From positions 57,357,783 through 57,421,782 of the forward strand of contig CM057228.1 of NCBI GenBank assembly GCA_029891385.1: a stretch of 64,000 nucleotides of DNA, in the 5' to 3' direction. The notes below the pieces were generated by a model. The model was not told the origin of the DNA. It was given only the letters and a program-made list of their open reading frames with translations, and made no database searches. The position numbers were made by a program, and so were the translations under genes. The DNA comes from Erythroxylum novogranatense. Taxonomy: Eukaryota; Streptophyta; Magnoliopsida; Malpighiales; Erythroxylaceae. Shown here piece after piece: positions 1-11,400 of the stretch (its first letter is position 1; each line of letters begins with the position of its first letter).

Positions 1-1112
1 GGTAGTTGGAGCTACTAAAGGATTATGATTTGTTGATTGAGTATCATCCGGGCAAGGCCAATGTTGTGGCGGATGCCCTGAGTAGGAAATCGTCGATTGC
101 TCATGTTCGATCAGTTTATCTTCCTTTATTGGAAGAGATGGCCAAGCTTAGGATAAGCTTGACTCAGGAAGAGCCGGATTGTCTTCTGGCTAATTTTCGA
201 GTGAGGCCGATGCTGAAGGAAAAGGTTAAGGAATTGCAGGCTCAGGATGCGGATTTGAGCAATCTCAGGGATGAGATTCGGAAAGGCAAGGTTTCTGAGA
301 TCGATGTGCAGGATGATGGGCTTATGACAGTTGGGAGTCGATTGTGTATTCCTAATGTGCAGGAGGTTAAGGCTGAAATTATGGATGAGGCACACAATGC
401 GCCTTATGCCATGCATCCAGGTAGCACCAGGATGTATCGAGATCTGCGAGAGCATTTTTGGTGGAAAGGTATGAAGAGGGATATCGCAGAGTTCGTCAGT
501 AAGTGTCTAGTGTGTCAGCAAGTCAAGGCTGAACACCAAGCACCTTCGGGCAAGTTGAGACCGTTGCCTATTCCGAAGTGGAAGTGGCAGCGGGTGACGA
601 TGGACTTTTTGGTGGGATTGCCTAGGACCAGCAGGAGGCATGATGCCATTTGGGTGATTGTGGATCGGTTGACTAAGTCAGCCTACTTTTTGGCGATTCG
701 ACAGACTGATTCTTTGCATGTGCTAGCAAAGAAATATATTGATGAGATAGTGAGGTTGCATGGGATTCTGGATTCCATTGTGTCGGATAAAGATCCTCGG
801 TTTACTTCGAGGTTTTGGGGTAGTTTGCAGGAAGCTTTAGGGACTAAGTTGAATTTTAGTACGGCTTTTCACCCTCAGACGGATGGTCAATCTAAGAGGA
901 CTATTCGGACACTTGAGGGGATGCTTCGGGCTTGTGTGATGGATTTTCAAGGAGCATGGGATGAGCATTTGCCGTTGGTCGAATTTGCTTATAACAATTC
1001 GTACCATTCGAGCATTCAGATGGCTCCATATGAGGCATTGTATGGACGGAGATGTAGGACTCCGATCTGTTGGGATGAAGAAGGAGAGAGGCAATTGGAG
1101 GACCAGATTTGA
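1..1112 (+). pseudogene. Ty3/gypsy pol fragment: RNase H end and integrase
   Basis: The frame is open from about position 6 to a stop at 1110-1112; the element continues beyond the window start. Seen: the RNase H end (EYHPGKANVVADALSR), an integrase zinc finger (H130, H137, C167, C170 counted from position 6) and the integrase core with D200 (TMDF) and D261 (SDKDPRF). The third catalytic residue, expected as Glu in a GQSERT-type motif, is Lys297 (GQSKRT), so the enzyme should be dead. Wording and order match the Tekay/Del chromovirus lineage (family knowledge). Integrase would join element cDNA to chromosomes in the nucleus. The frame breaks before the C-terminal tail and chromodomain. Confidence 0.9.
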
Positions 1113-1440
1113 TTGGATGGTGTTGAGAAAGTCAATCGATTAAGCGTGACTTAAGCGATGCAGACCGGATGAAAATTATGTTGATGCTCACCGAAAGGAG
1201 ATAGAGTATGAGGTCGGTGAGAAGGTGTTCCTTAAAACATCTCCTTGGAAAGGAGTATTGAGATTCGGCAAGAAAGGGTAAGAGAGTTACGGATGGAGTC
1301 ACGTGCACGTTGTGATAAAGCCTTCTCCCACTGCCGCTTGCAGGCAACGAGATCCTTGAGAAATCGGACTCGGATGGATTACGGATTTACCTTTGGGTTA
1401 TCCGGATGGATTACGGAACTCTCAAGCCAATTGATTGTGC
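1113..1440 (+). pseudogene. Decayed C-terminal tail of the gypsy integrase
   Basis: After the stop at 1112 the reading continues in shifting frames. The clearest relic is SPWKGVLRFGKKGK at 1240-1278, which is the conserved integrase tail upstream of the chromodomain in Tekay-type elements. No chromodomain could be read downstream, so that part is deleted or unrecognisable. Confidence 0.65.
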
Positions 1441-1565
1441 ATACACAATAGATTTGTTGAGCATATCACATGATGAATTTGACAGCTATGTTGCATATTG
1501 ATTGATATGTTGAGGAATAGTGAATGCATGACTTATGTTATATGAATGTGAATCTTGAATTGCTA

Positions 1566-1609
<44 letters not shown>

Positions 1610-2093
1610 ATTGTGTGGCTCGTTGCCAATGGCTATAAACATATATGCCACTGAGCTTCGTAACTCACCCCATTATTCTCCCCTCCTCAGGTGCAGATCG
1701 AGCCGATTGTCGACCTTGCAGGGCATCAGAAACTTCGAGCTAGCTAGGAACTTGTATAAGTTAGTCCTTTGGTTGGCCCTTCGAGCATGTTATCATGGAA
1801 CATACTTTGTATTTGAGATTTCATGTTATTTTGTATTACGCTACATTTGAGAATAGTGTTGAATGCTTTTGTGTGACAATGACGGATGAATTATGCTTAT
1901 GGAATGATGAATGAATGTGTAGAATGCATGTGCAGAATGTGTACATGTATGGGTATACGTATTATTATCCGGATCGAATGGTTATTTGTATAGATGTTGG
2001 GATCGGGTTCGACGGTATATGGAGCGCCCGAATGCCGGTGCGGCTCGAGGGGCAGCTCTCGGGGATTTGGACGTACGGGGCCCGGGCCCAACA
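1441..2093 (+). repeat. Candidate 3' LTR of the gypsy element
   Basis: The stretch lies directly downstream of pol and ends at 2093 with CGGGCCCAACA, the CAACA terminus typical of this group. It contains the CTCACCC...CTCAGGTG motif at about 1660-1705 that recurs in the other LTRs of this window. The left boundary is a guess because no clear polypurine tract or TG start was found. At 2094 the sequence switches to element E. Confidence 0.4.
1569..1606. repeat. (AT)n microsatellite
   Basis: About 19 uninterrupted AT dinucleotides inside the candidate LTR. Confidence 0.95.
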
Positions 2094-2603
2094 AAAAATG
2101 AGCCTATTTCTAAAATGTATACTTGAAAGGTGTTGCATGTACTATATTTTTAGTATAAACTTGGAGAGAACTATGCTTGTGTCTTAATTTTTTTCAATGA
2201 ATTTGGTGCTTAAAATGAATTATGTTTTATTTCAAGTTTTATTTTAGTCCTTCAAAGGAAAATGAATGGATTTGGGAAGATTTGAGTCAAGTTTAAGTTA
2301 TTTTTATGAACTTTTGACAAATGACTTTGAATATGGTGCAAATATAGTGTTGTGTTACTCCCGTTGTTCATTCATACCGTATTTTGTTCCTATGAAAGTT
2401 TAACATGATTAATAAGAAACTAACATACACCTATGCTCTACCTATGTCCAATAAAGAATCTTTTTTTTATTCTTTAGGCGTTTGGAGCATCCTACCATGT
2501 TCTGGACACGTTCACCAATGTAGGTGAAACATGAACTTGTGTTGGCAATATTTTTTCATACAAAAGAAGATATGAGGAATCTTAAGCAACAAAGGAGCCT
2601 AAC
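2094..2603 (+). repeat. Element E 5' LTR, fragment 1
   Basis: From about 2110 the sequence aligns by eye with 35150-35640 (shared words such as TTGGAGAGAA, TGCTTGTGTCTTAAT, TTAAGCAACA). That second copy is the 3' LTR of the same old Athila/Tat-like element, so this is the first surviving piece of its 5' LTR. It is noncoding and is interrupted on the right by LTR B. Confidence 0.6.
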
Positions 2604-3023
2604 TGTTGGACCCCAAACTTTTCTTGGAAGTTAGAAATATGAAATGAGAAATTATTGGTGATTATTCATGTGTAAAGAAAAGAAGAATTTTTGAATTTGA
2701 AATAAAGTAGAAAAGGTAGTTAGGATAAGATGGGTTGTATATGAAATATTGGCAGTTATAAGTTGAAACATGTTCATTGAGTATGCTTTGGTGTTTTAGC
2801 CATAAATTTTTCTTTAGTTATTCAAATGAAATGAAATTTAATTTGGAGTAAACTAGAGAGGTAGAGCTACAAATTTTTTGATGAAATCAAGTTTTAATTT
2901 AGTCTCTAAGAATTTTATTTTTCTGATGTAAGTTGAGCACAAAATACTATTTCAGTATAAGAACAGTTTGGAAATGTTTGAGGTATAACTTTCAGTTTAC
3001 CAAACCAAATTGAATAATTTTGG
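2604..3023 (+). repeat. LTR B, left part
   Basis: It opens with TGTTGGACCCC at 2604, the exact inverted match of GGGGTCCAACA that closes the right part at 16518. The LTR was split by element A. Sequence near 2770-3023 joined to 13198-13260 is colinear with 60440-60720 of LTR D. No TSD matches across 2599-2603 and 16519-16523, so B may be a recombinant or deleted copy. Noncoding. Confidence 0.65.
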
Positions 3024-3118
3024 TGTTGGATCCCGTTTCTGAAATCCAACTACTCATACAGATTCCCTCATACGTACGCATGATTCCTTATAAACTCTTC
3101 TTGCTTTGATACCATAAA
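3024..3118 (-). other. Annexed primer-binding-site segment at LTR A end
   Basis: The inner boundary at 3119 (TGTTGAGACCCGATC) looks like an older LTR end. Read on the - strand it is followed by TTTATGGTATCAAAGC, an initiator-Met PBS with one mismatch, then about 75 bp of leader and a second CAACA end at 3024. The same segment is present in the other LTR at 8416-8510. The LTR therefore seems to have grown outward past its former PBS. Confidence 0.7.
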
Positions 3119-6100
3119 TGTTGAGACCCGATCTGGGAACCGGATCCCAACCGAAAGACGGAACGGAAAAATGGAAAATCGAAAAGTAAGAAATCGCTAA
3201 TCGGAATACAAATCGAATCATCGGAGCGAAACAAATACTCGGAAAGTTTCGAATCGGACCGAATCAGATCAAACCGAAGGTAGCGAAGCGGATCGAATCG
3301 GAAAAAACAAAGCGAAAGTGGAGACAAACACTTAGCAAAGCGGATCCGACATCCGAGAACCAAAACCAGAGAAAAAATGATCGAACGAACATAATCGCGT
3401 TGGAAACCTTATGACATTTCAAATCCGGTATAAATTTTTTTTATATTCTTTCCTTTTCTCTTTAATCAAACTCATTCACATAAAAACAATCCCTACATTT
3501 CTATTCTTTCTCACTTCATCCATCTTAATCATTTCTTATACATTCATATAAATCCTCAAACTCATTTCTTTAAACCCATTTTACCGAAATTTTCTTTGAA
3601 ATTTCAAAGATAACGATATTGTATTTTGACAGCCCAAAATTTAAAACAAAGCAAACGCACTTCTAATATCGTAATCCATCCAATAACACAAAGCAACATC
3701 GGACCTCCCGTCCGGCATCCAAACACCAGCAGAAACACAATCTTAATTCTAAACACTTCATAAATTCAATCCATAACCATCTCAACTCAAAATCTCAATC
3801 AATCCCAACCACATTCAAAATCCAATTTCATACATAAAGTATAATCATACTTATAACTCATTCAGAACACAATACAATCTTATACATTTACTGGCCACAA
3901 GCAAAACCATTCATATACAATCGGACTAAAATACACTTTACTAGCTTTCTAACTATCCATAAAATCTAATACCACATCAAACTTTAAACATACGAACATG
4001 CACAAGTCGGACTGTGATCATACTCGTCTTCCATCCGATCTCCTGCGTAAAAGCACCTGGAGATTTGGGGATGAAAGGGGGGGTGAGCTCGGAAGCTTGT
4101 GGATAATATATTTATAAACCGAACAATAAGCGAAAAATATTTTCTTTTAAACTTTTCAAACTTTTCAGAAAATTTCCTATTTAAGCATTTATCCAAATCG
4201 CATTTTCAATCTTTTCAAAACTTTCATAAACCTTAGAAATTTCATGATTATAAATTTCTTGTCTTATTTCTCAAAATCTCGAACCTTTTCAAATCATTCA
4301 CGACTTTAAATATGAATGCATCACATTATAAACACATCAAAACACATAACACATAACACATCGAATTGGTTTGGTTCGGTCCTAATAGACGTCTTGCACA
4401 TTCAGCATGATAACGGTCATGCGGTAGTGAAGCAGACGTACTACACTTTCCGCATAACGATCCGGTGTAGTAGTGAAAGGAGTCCGTGTCGGATCTCCAT
4501 TGCCTATTGCGGCGATCGGTGAAGGCTTAAGCAGTAGAGACAATACGACTCATAAAAGGACGACAAACCCACTTAACACATAATGAAAGCGAATTGATTG
4601 CTGAAGGCACTTTTCAAAAACTCTTGATTTTTTTCTTCATATTTTTCATCTCATAACAACAAATTGTGTCATAAATGACACAAGCATAAAATCACATAAA
4701 TTCACATAATCATCTAATGCAATTCATAGCATCAAATTAATCACATAATAATCACATTCATGACAAAATATGCACTAATTTCTTTAAATCATAAATCAAA
4801 TAATTTGAAACCCATGAAGTTCATAAATCTTGTATTTCTTAAACTCATTTTCATCCTTTGAAATCATAATTTCAACTATTTACATTTTTTTCAAACATTT
4901 TTTTCAACAATTGCTTTCTTTAATTTTTTAAAAGTCACATTTAGCTTATAATTCAATAAATAAATATACTACCCACCTCAATTATTGTCGAAACTTGATT
5001 TCAAGCTCCAATTGCTCCTCGCTTCTTTCCTTCTTTCAATTAAAATTTACCTAAACCATAATATCCAAATTTCACATCACAAAGTGCATAATTCTCACAA
5101 TTAACTATCGGAAATTCATAATCATCGCTTTTTAAGCTTTCTAAAACCGAATTTTAAAATTCTAAATTCCAAATTTGACCTAAACCTAATTAGTCAAATT
5201 CAATCTCATAAATCACTTACTTACTCAAATTAAACTTAGAAAACACCAATTCCATATAAATTCAAGCTATTTCAATCTCCAATTTTGAAAATCCTCAATT
5301 TTCAAAATTGGCCTAAACCAATTTATCCAAATTCCATGTCATAAATCATAATTTCTTCAAAATTGATTTCATATTTCATCAATTCCTACTCTTAATTATG
5401 ATTCTACTCCATTAATTCACAAAACCACAATAATTCACAAAACCCCAAATTTCTAATTTGGCCTAAACTCTAAATTTACCATTTTCAAATTAAACTTCAC
5501 CTAAAGCATAAACATCAAAATTAACTTAGGATATCTCAAATTCATCACTAATTCAAGTTATCTAAATCATCAATTTCAAAACCCCAAATTTCACTATTCA
5601 TCATCTTCTTTACTAAGCTTTCTCTCTAAAATCTTCCATAACCAAAATTTAACATAATTCTAGTCTAATCTCTTTAAGTAATCATAGATAAACTCAATTC
5701 ATATCCATTCCAAGCCAAATCAACCAACAAACTAATCAAAACTCAAAATCAAGACTTTCTCTCTCTTACCTTTTCTCCTCCATTTTCGTTATTTTCAAGC
5801 TCCATGGTAACTTGATCTTCTTTCTTCTCTTTCCCCTTGAAATCTACTCTAAAATAAGCTTAAAGTCTCAAAAATTCGAAAATCACTAAGCTTCCATCCT
5901 TTTCCCTATGGCCGAATGAGCTTCTCTTTCATTCTTCTTCTTATTTTTCTTTCTTATTTGCTCAAGTCTTTGGCTCTCCTATGTAAAATCGACAGCTCCT
6001 TCTTAACTTATAACCCATCATAATACTACAACGTTTTATGCTTTTCTCTTTATTTCCTTTGAAAATTCGTGTGATTCTCATTCCTCCATGTGGCTATACT

Positions 6101-6975
6101 CCCTTTCTTCTTATTTTTAATCATTTCATTCTCAAACCTTCTAGTTTTCTCCATTCCAACGAGACTCATTCATTTAAGATGTTGCCATGTCATTTAAAAA
6201 TAACTAAAAAGACCAAGATGCCCCTCACATGTTACTTTATGCCATTTCCACTTGCGGCTTTGATTCGCACTATCGAGTTGAAAGAATTTGTTACAACTTC
6301 CTTCTTGAGAAATGTTCCTCTCAATCATACGAATCCAACGCCACTGACTGCGCTCAATTCGGATCACTACAGCAAAAGTTATACGCAAAATAGTTTGGAA
6401 ATATCCATATTCTAACACATTTTTCATGTACGATTATTTCCGTCCAAATATTCACATTCTTAATCCCAGAATTGAAACTCAATATCTTCATAACAATTGT
6501 AGCCTTATGTCTCTAGTTTAATTCAAAACAAGATTCACCTCATTTCGATTCCCAGATCAAAAGTTATGCTCAAAATACTCTCAGATGTTCCTAATCCAAA
6601 AATTACACCCTAATCCGAACTTAAATTCAGAAATTAAAAATCTTAGGGGCAAAATTGACATTTCATTTCTTCATATGATTTGTAGCCCCTTGTCTTAGCT
6701 TTATTTCTCCTGAAGAATCGCTTCAATCGGATCTCTGTAGATCCCGAATTCCTCAAAACACTGAACTATGCTCGGAAAATTTCTCGACTCACTTTGATTA
6801 AATTAATCTCCATTAATTTAATCTCAAAAATTCACAAATTTCTATGAGGATGTAGATAATTGTCTTAGGAATCCAACGCCGCAAGAATCAACTCAATCGG
6901 ATGTCGGACGGAAAAGATATAAGCAAAAGAATGTAGTATGTTCAGAAAATTTCCTTTCTTAAACAAATAGGGAAA

Positions 6976-7102
6976 GTCGCAATCGTGCGTGTGCACGACC
7001 GCGATATCCGCATGGACCAGGGGAGTCGCGATCGTGCGCGTGCACGATCGCGACAATGCGGTGAACCCGCAGAGTCGCGATCGTGCGTATGCACGACCGC
7101 AA
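6976..7102. repeat. Palindrome array, 3 units of 49 bp (LTR A, left copy)
   Basis: Units begin at 6976, 7025 and 7074. The middle unit is a perfect hairpin: 13-nt arms GTCGCGATCGTGC and GCACGATCGCGAC around a 4-nt loop (7025-7054). The outer units carry a few substitutions. It is strongly GC- and CpG-rich against an AT-rich LTR. Confidence 0.9.
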
Positions 7103-7784
7103 TTTTTGGGTGCACCTACACCTTTTTTTTTTTTCCGAAACTTTCAAAAATCATAACTTTTTATCCTGAACTCCAAATTTAACAAATTTGCTCTCTATGA
7201 AAAGCTTGAAGGAAGCTCTATAACTTCCATGCAGAACTCCACAACCAAATTCATTTTTAAAATGATTAAGTTTCTAATCAAAGATTTAACCCAAATAATA
7301 AATACTTAAACAAAGTCCTCAACTTTGAAAATTTCTATCTTTCAACTCCAAACTCCAATCATGTCATATTTTATATCGATGCGAAGATCAGAAAGTCACC
7401 TTCAATTTTCATAAGAACATCAAAGCTCAATTAATCTCTAACTAGATCAATTTCTCAGTCAAAGTTTCAGTCATACTTAAAGTCAAAAGTCAACTCTATC
7501 TCACATAAACTTTGACTGATCATAACTTCCACTCCCGATATCGAAAAATTGCAAAATTTATGGCTACGGAAAGCTCTTAATATAATCTACAAGTTTCATG
7601 TAGATCATTTTATCAAATTTTGCCTAAATCAAAAGTCAACCCTTAAAGGCCAAAAAGTCAAACTTTTTACAATTATTCATATTTTCACACTTTCTTTCTT
7701 TATTTCATGATCTTCAACTTAATTTCAATCAACTCATCTACTTTTGAAAACTTCTTATTTTCACTCAAAGATCGGGGTCCAACA

Positions 7785-7803
7785 TTTCTCCCCCTCTTAA
7801 AAG
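7785..7803 (-). promoter_or_regulatory. Polypurine tract of element A
   Basis: The - strand reads AAGAGGGGGAGAAA directly before the LTR start TGTTGGACCCC. This is the plus-strand priming site used in reverse transcription. Confidence 0.88.
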
Positions 7804-8399
7804 AATTTCGTCCTCGAAATTCACACTTACTTACACTCCAAGTAACTCATTCTTGCATAAATTTCTTTTTAAACAAAAATCATCAAACACTGTCTTACTA
7901 ATTTCTTTCCAAAACTCATAATCACATCACTTTCTCTTATCTAATTTTCTCATCATATATGTATCTCATACCACTCATATCATATTAACTTACTATATCT
8001 ATAACTCATTATTTCTTCAGATATGGACACAAATCAATAGTCCATTCTTTAAAGAATCCTAATATGGTTCAATGATCATTTAGCAACTCGTCATCCTTTC
8101 ATCTTACGGAAGTATAGTCTATATCAATTTCTCCCAATTCATCACAAAATTCAAATCTTAAGTTCCACAAACACATGTTTCTAATCACTCGCATTCGTAT
8201 CACCCAAATCAAACCAATCACTTGAATTTGAGTGTCAAATAGTCATGCACATCAATTTGAAATTCATAACAACAATCATACTTCTTTCATCAAAATCAAA
8301 TGATCACTTAGTATATTCTCACAAATTCACTCTTATCTTTACAAACTCGTATCAATTCCTTATTCATACTCATACGCCCAAGTAAGATCATATTACTGG

Positions 8400-8411
8400 G
8401 CTCTGATACCA
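8400..8411 (-). promoter_or_regulatory. Primer-binding site (initiator tRNA-Met) of element A
   Basis: The - strand reads TGGTATCAGAGC, complementary to the 3' end of initiator tRNA-Met. It sits 4 nt from the LTR edge at 8416. It fixes the element on the - strand. Confidence 0.92.
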
Positions 8412-8415
8412 TAAA

Positions 8416-11400
8416 TGTTGGATCCCGTTTCTGAAATCCAACTACTCATACAGATTCCCTCATACGTACGCATGATTCCTTATAAACTCTTATTGCTTTG
8501 ATACCATAAATGTTGAGACCCGATCCGGGAATCGGATCCCAACCGAAAGACGGAACGGAAAAATGAAAAATCGAAAAGCAAGAAATCGCTAATCGGAATA
8601 CAAATCGAATCATCAGAGCGAAACAAATACTTGAAAAGTTTCGAATCGGACCGAATCAGATCAAACCGAAGGTAGCGAAGCGGATCGAATCGGAAAAAAC
8701 AAAGCGAAAGCGGAGACAAACACTTAGCAAAGCGGATCCGACATCCGAGAACCAAAACCAGAGAAAAAATGATCGAACGAACATAATCGCGTTGGAAACC
8801 TTATGACATTTCAAATCCGGCATAATTTTTTTTTATTCTTTCCTTTTCTCTTTAATCAAACTCATTCACATAAAAACAATCCCTACATTTCTATTCTTTC
8901 TCACTTCATCCATCTTAATCATTTCTTATACATTCATATAAATCCTCAAACTCATTTCTTTAAACCCATTTTACCGAAATTTTCTTTGAAATTTCGACAA
9001 GATAACGTTGTATTTTGACATTTCCAAAATTTAAAACAAAGCAAACGCACTTCTAATATCGTAATCCATCCAATAACACAAAGCAACATCGGACCTCCCG
9101 TCAAGCATCCAAACACCAATGAAACACAATCTTAATTCTAAACACTTCATAAATTCAATCCATAACCATCTCAACTCAAAATCTCAATCAATCCCAACCA
9201 CATTCAAAATCCAATTTCATACATAAAGTATAATCATACTTATAACTCATTAGAACACAATACAATCTTATACATTTATCGCCACAAGCAAAACCATTCA
9301 TATACAATCGACTAAAATACACTTTACTAGCTTTCTAACTATCCATAAAAATCTAATACCACATCAAACTTTAAACATACGAACATGCACAAGTCGATTT
9401 GTGATCATACTCGTCTTCCATTCGATCTCTGCGTAAAACACGGAGATTTGGGGATGAAAAGGGGTGAGCTCGGAAGCTCGTGGATAATATATTTATAAAC
9501 CGAACAATAAGTTTAAAAATATTTTCTTTTAAACTTTTCAAACTTTTTCGAAAATTTCCTATTTAAGCATTTATCCAAATCGCATTTTCAATCTTTTCAA
9601 AACTTTCATAAACCTTCGAAATTTCATGATTATAAATTCTTGTCTTATTTCTCAAAATCTCGAACCTTTTCAAATCATGCACAACTTTAAATATGAATGC
9701 ATCACATTATAAACACATCAAAACACATAACACATAACACATAACACATCAGAATTGGTTTGGTTCGGTCTAATAGACGTCTTGCACATTCCCAGATAAC
9801 GGTCATATGCGGTAGTGAAACAGACGTACTACACTTTCCGCATAACGGTCCAGTGTAGCCGTGAAAGGAGTCCGTAATCGGATCTCCATTGCCTATTGCA
9901 GGCAGTCGGGCGAAGGCTTAAACAGGTAGAGACAGCGCTGACTCACAAAAGGACCTGACCAAACCCACTTAACACATAATGAAAACGGAATTTTGATTGC
10001 CCGAAGGCACTTTTCAAAAACTCTTGATTTTTTTCTTCATATTTTTCATCTCATAACAACAAATTGTGTCATAAATGACACAAGCATAAAATCACATAAA
10101 TTCACATAATCATCTAATGCAATTCATAGCATCAAATTAATCACATAATAATCACATTCATGACAAAATATGCACTAATTTCTTTAAATCATAAATCAAA
10201 TAATTTGAAACCCATGAAGTTCATAAATCTTGTATTTCTTAAACTCATTTTCATCCTTTGAAATCATAATTTCAACTATTTACATTTTTTTTTCAAACAT
10301 TTTTTTTTCAACAATTGCTTTCTTTAATTTTTTAAAAGTCACATTTAGCTTATAATTCAATAAATAAATATACTACCCACCTCGAATTATTGTCAGAAAC
10401 TTGATTTCAAGCTCCAATTGCTCCTTGCTTCTTTCCTTCTTTCAATTAAAATTTACCTAAACCATAATATCCAAATTTCACATCACAAAGTGCATAATTC
10501 TCACAATTAACTAGCAGAAATTCATAATCATCGCTTTTCCAAGCTTTCTAAAACCAGAATTTTTAAAATTCCCAAATTCCAAATTTGATCTAAACCGAAT
10601 TAGTCAAATTCAATCTCATAAATCACTTACTTACTCAAATTAAACTTAGAAAACACCAATTCTATATAAATTCAAGCTATTTCAATCTCCAATTTTGAAA
10701 ATCCTCAATTTTCAAAATTGGCCTAAACCAATTTATCCAAATTCCATGTCATAAATCATAATTTCTTCAAAATTGATTTCATATTTCATCAATTCCTACT
10801 CTTAATTATGATTCTACTCCATTAATTCACAAAAACCACAATAATTCACAAAAACCCCAAATTTCTAATTTGGCCTAAACTCTAAATTTACCATTTTTCA
10901 AATTAAACTTCACCTAAAGCATAAACATCAAAATTAACTTAGGATATCTCAAATTCATCACTAATTCAAGTTATCTAAATCATCAATTTCAAAAACCCCC
11001 AAATTTCACTATTCATCATCTTCTTCACTAAGCTTTCTCTCTCTAAAATCTTCCATAACCAAAATTTAACATAATTCTAGTCTAATCTCTTTAAGTAATC
11101 ATAGATAAACTCAATTCATATCCATTCCAAGCCAAATCAACCAACAAACTAATCAAAAACTCAAAATCAAGACTTTCTCTCTCTTACCTTTTTCTCCTCC
11201 ATTTTCGTTATTTTCAAGCTCCATGGTAACTTGATCTTCTTTCTTCTCTTTCCCCTTGAAATCTACTCTAAAATAAGCTTAAAGTCTCAAAAATTCGAAA
11301 ATCACTAAGCTTCCATCCTTTTCCCTATGGCCGAATGAGCTTCTCTTTCATTCTTCTTCTTATTTTTCTTTCTTATTTGCTCAAGTCTTTGGCTCTCCTA

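Larger units (their letters stand above)
3024..7784 (-). repeat. 3' LTR of element A
   Basis: 4761 bp, aligned along its whole length with 8416-13197 by eye. It is AT-rich and noncoding. It contains, in + order, the annexed PBS segment (3024-3118), a conserved CTCACCC motif near 4060-4090 (- strand), CT-rich stretches near 5750-5960, degenerate modules (about 6200-6950) and a palindrome array (6976-7102). Short ORFs inside are not conserved genes. Confidence 0.92.
7785..8415 (-). other. Internal domain of element A (631 bp, noncoding)
   Basis: It lies between the LTRs. Read on the - strand it opens with the PBS, then a leader (CAGTAATATGATCTTAC at 8383-8399), AT-rich sequence without a reading frame, and at the far end GAGGACGAAATTCTTTTAAG followed by the polypurine tract. 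It is colinear with 63328-63950 of element C, so the small size appears to be an inherited state. Confidence 0.85.

Noticed and set aside
3088..3363. 91-aa open frame on the - strand, repeated at 8480-8755
   Set aside because: Same reason: an LTR duplicate, Arg/Ser/Leu-rich translation of the inverted-repeat-bearing LTR end, no family recognised.
6038..6415. 125-aa open frame repeated at 11457-11792 in the other LTR
   Set aside because: It is present twice only because the LTRs are duplicates; the frame length differs between copies, composition is AT-rich filler and it lies antisense in a noncoding LTR.
6976..7102. CRISPR-like array of repeats and spacers
   Set aside because: Plant DNA, only three units, no cas genes; the units are hairpins within an LTR.
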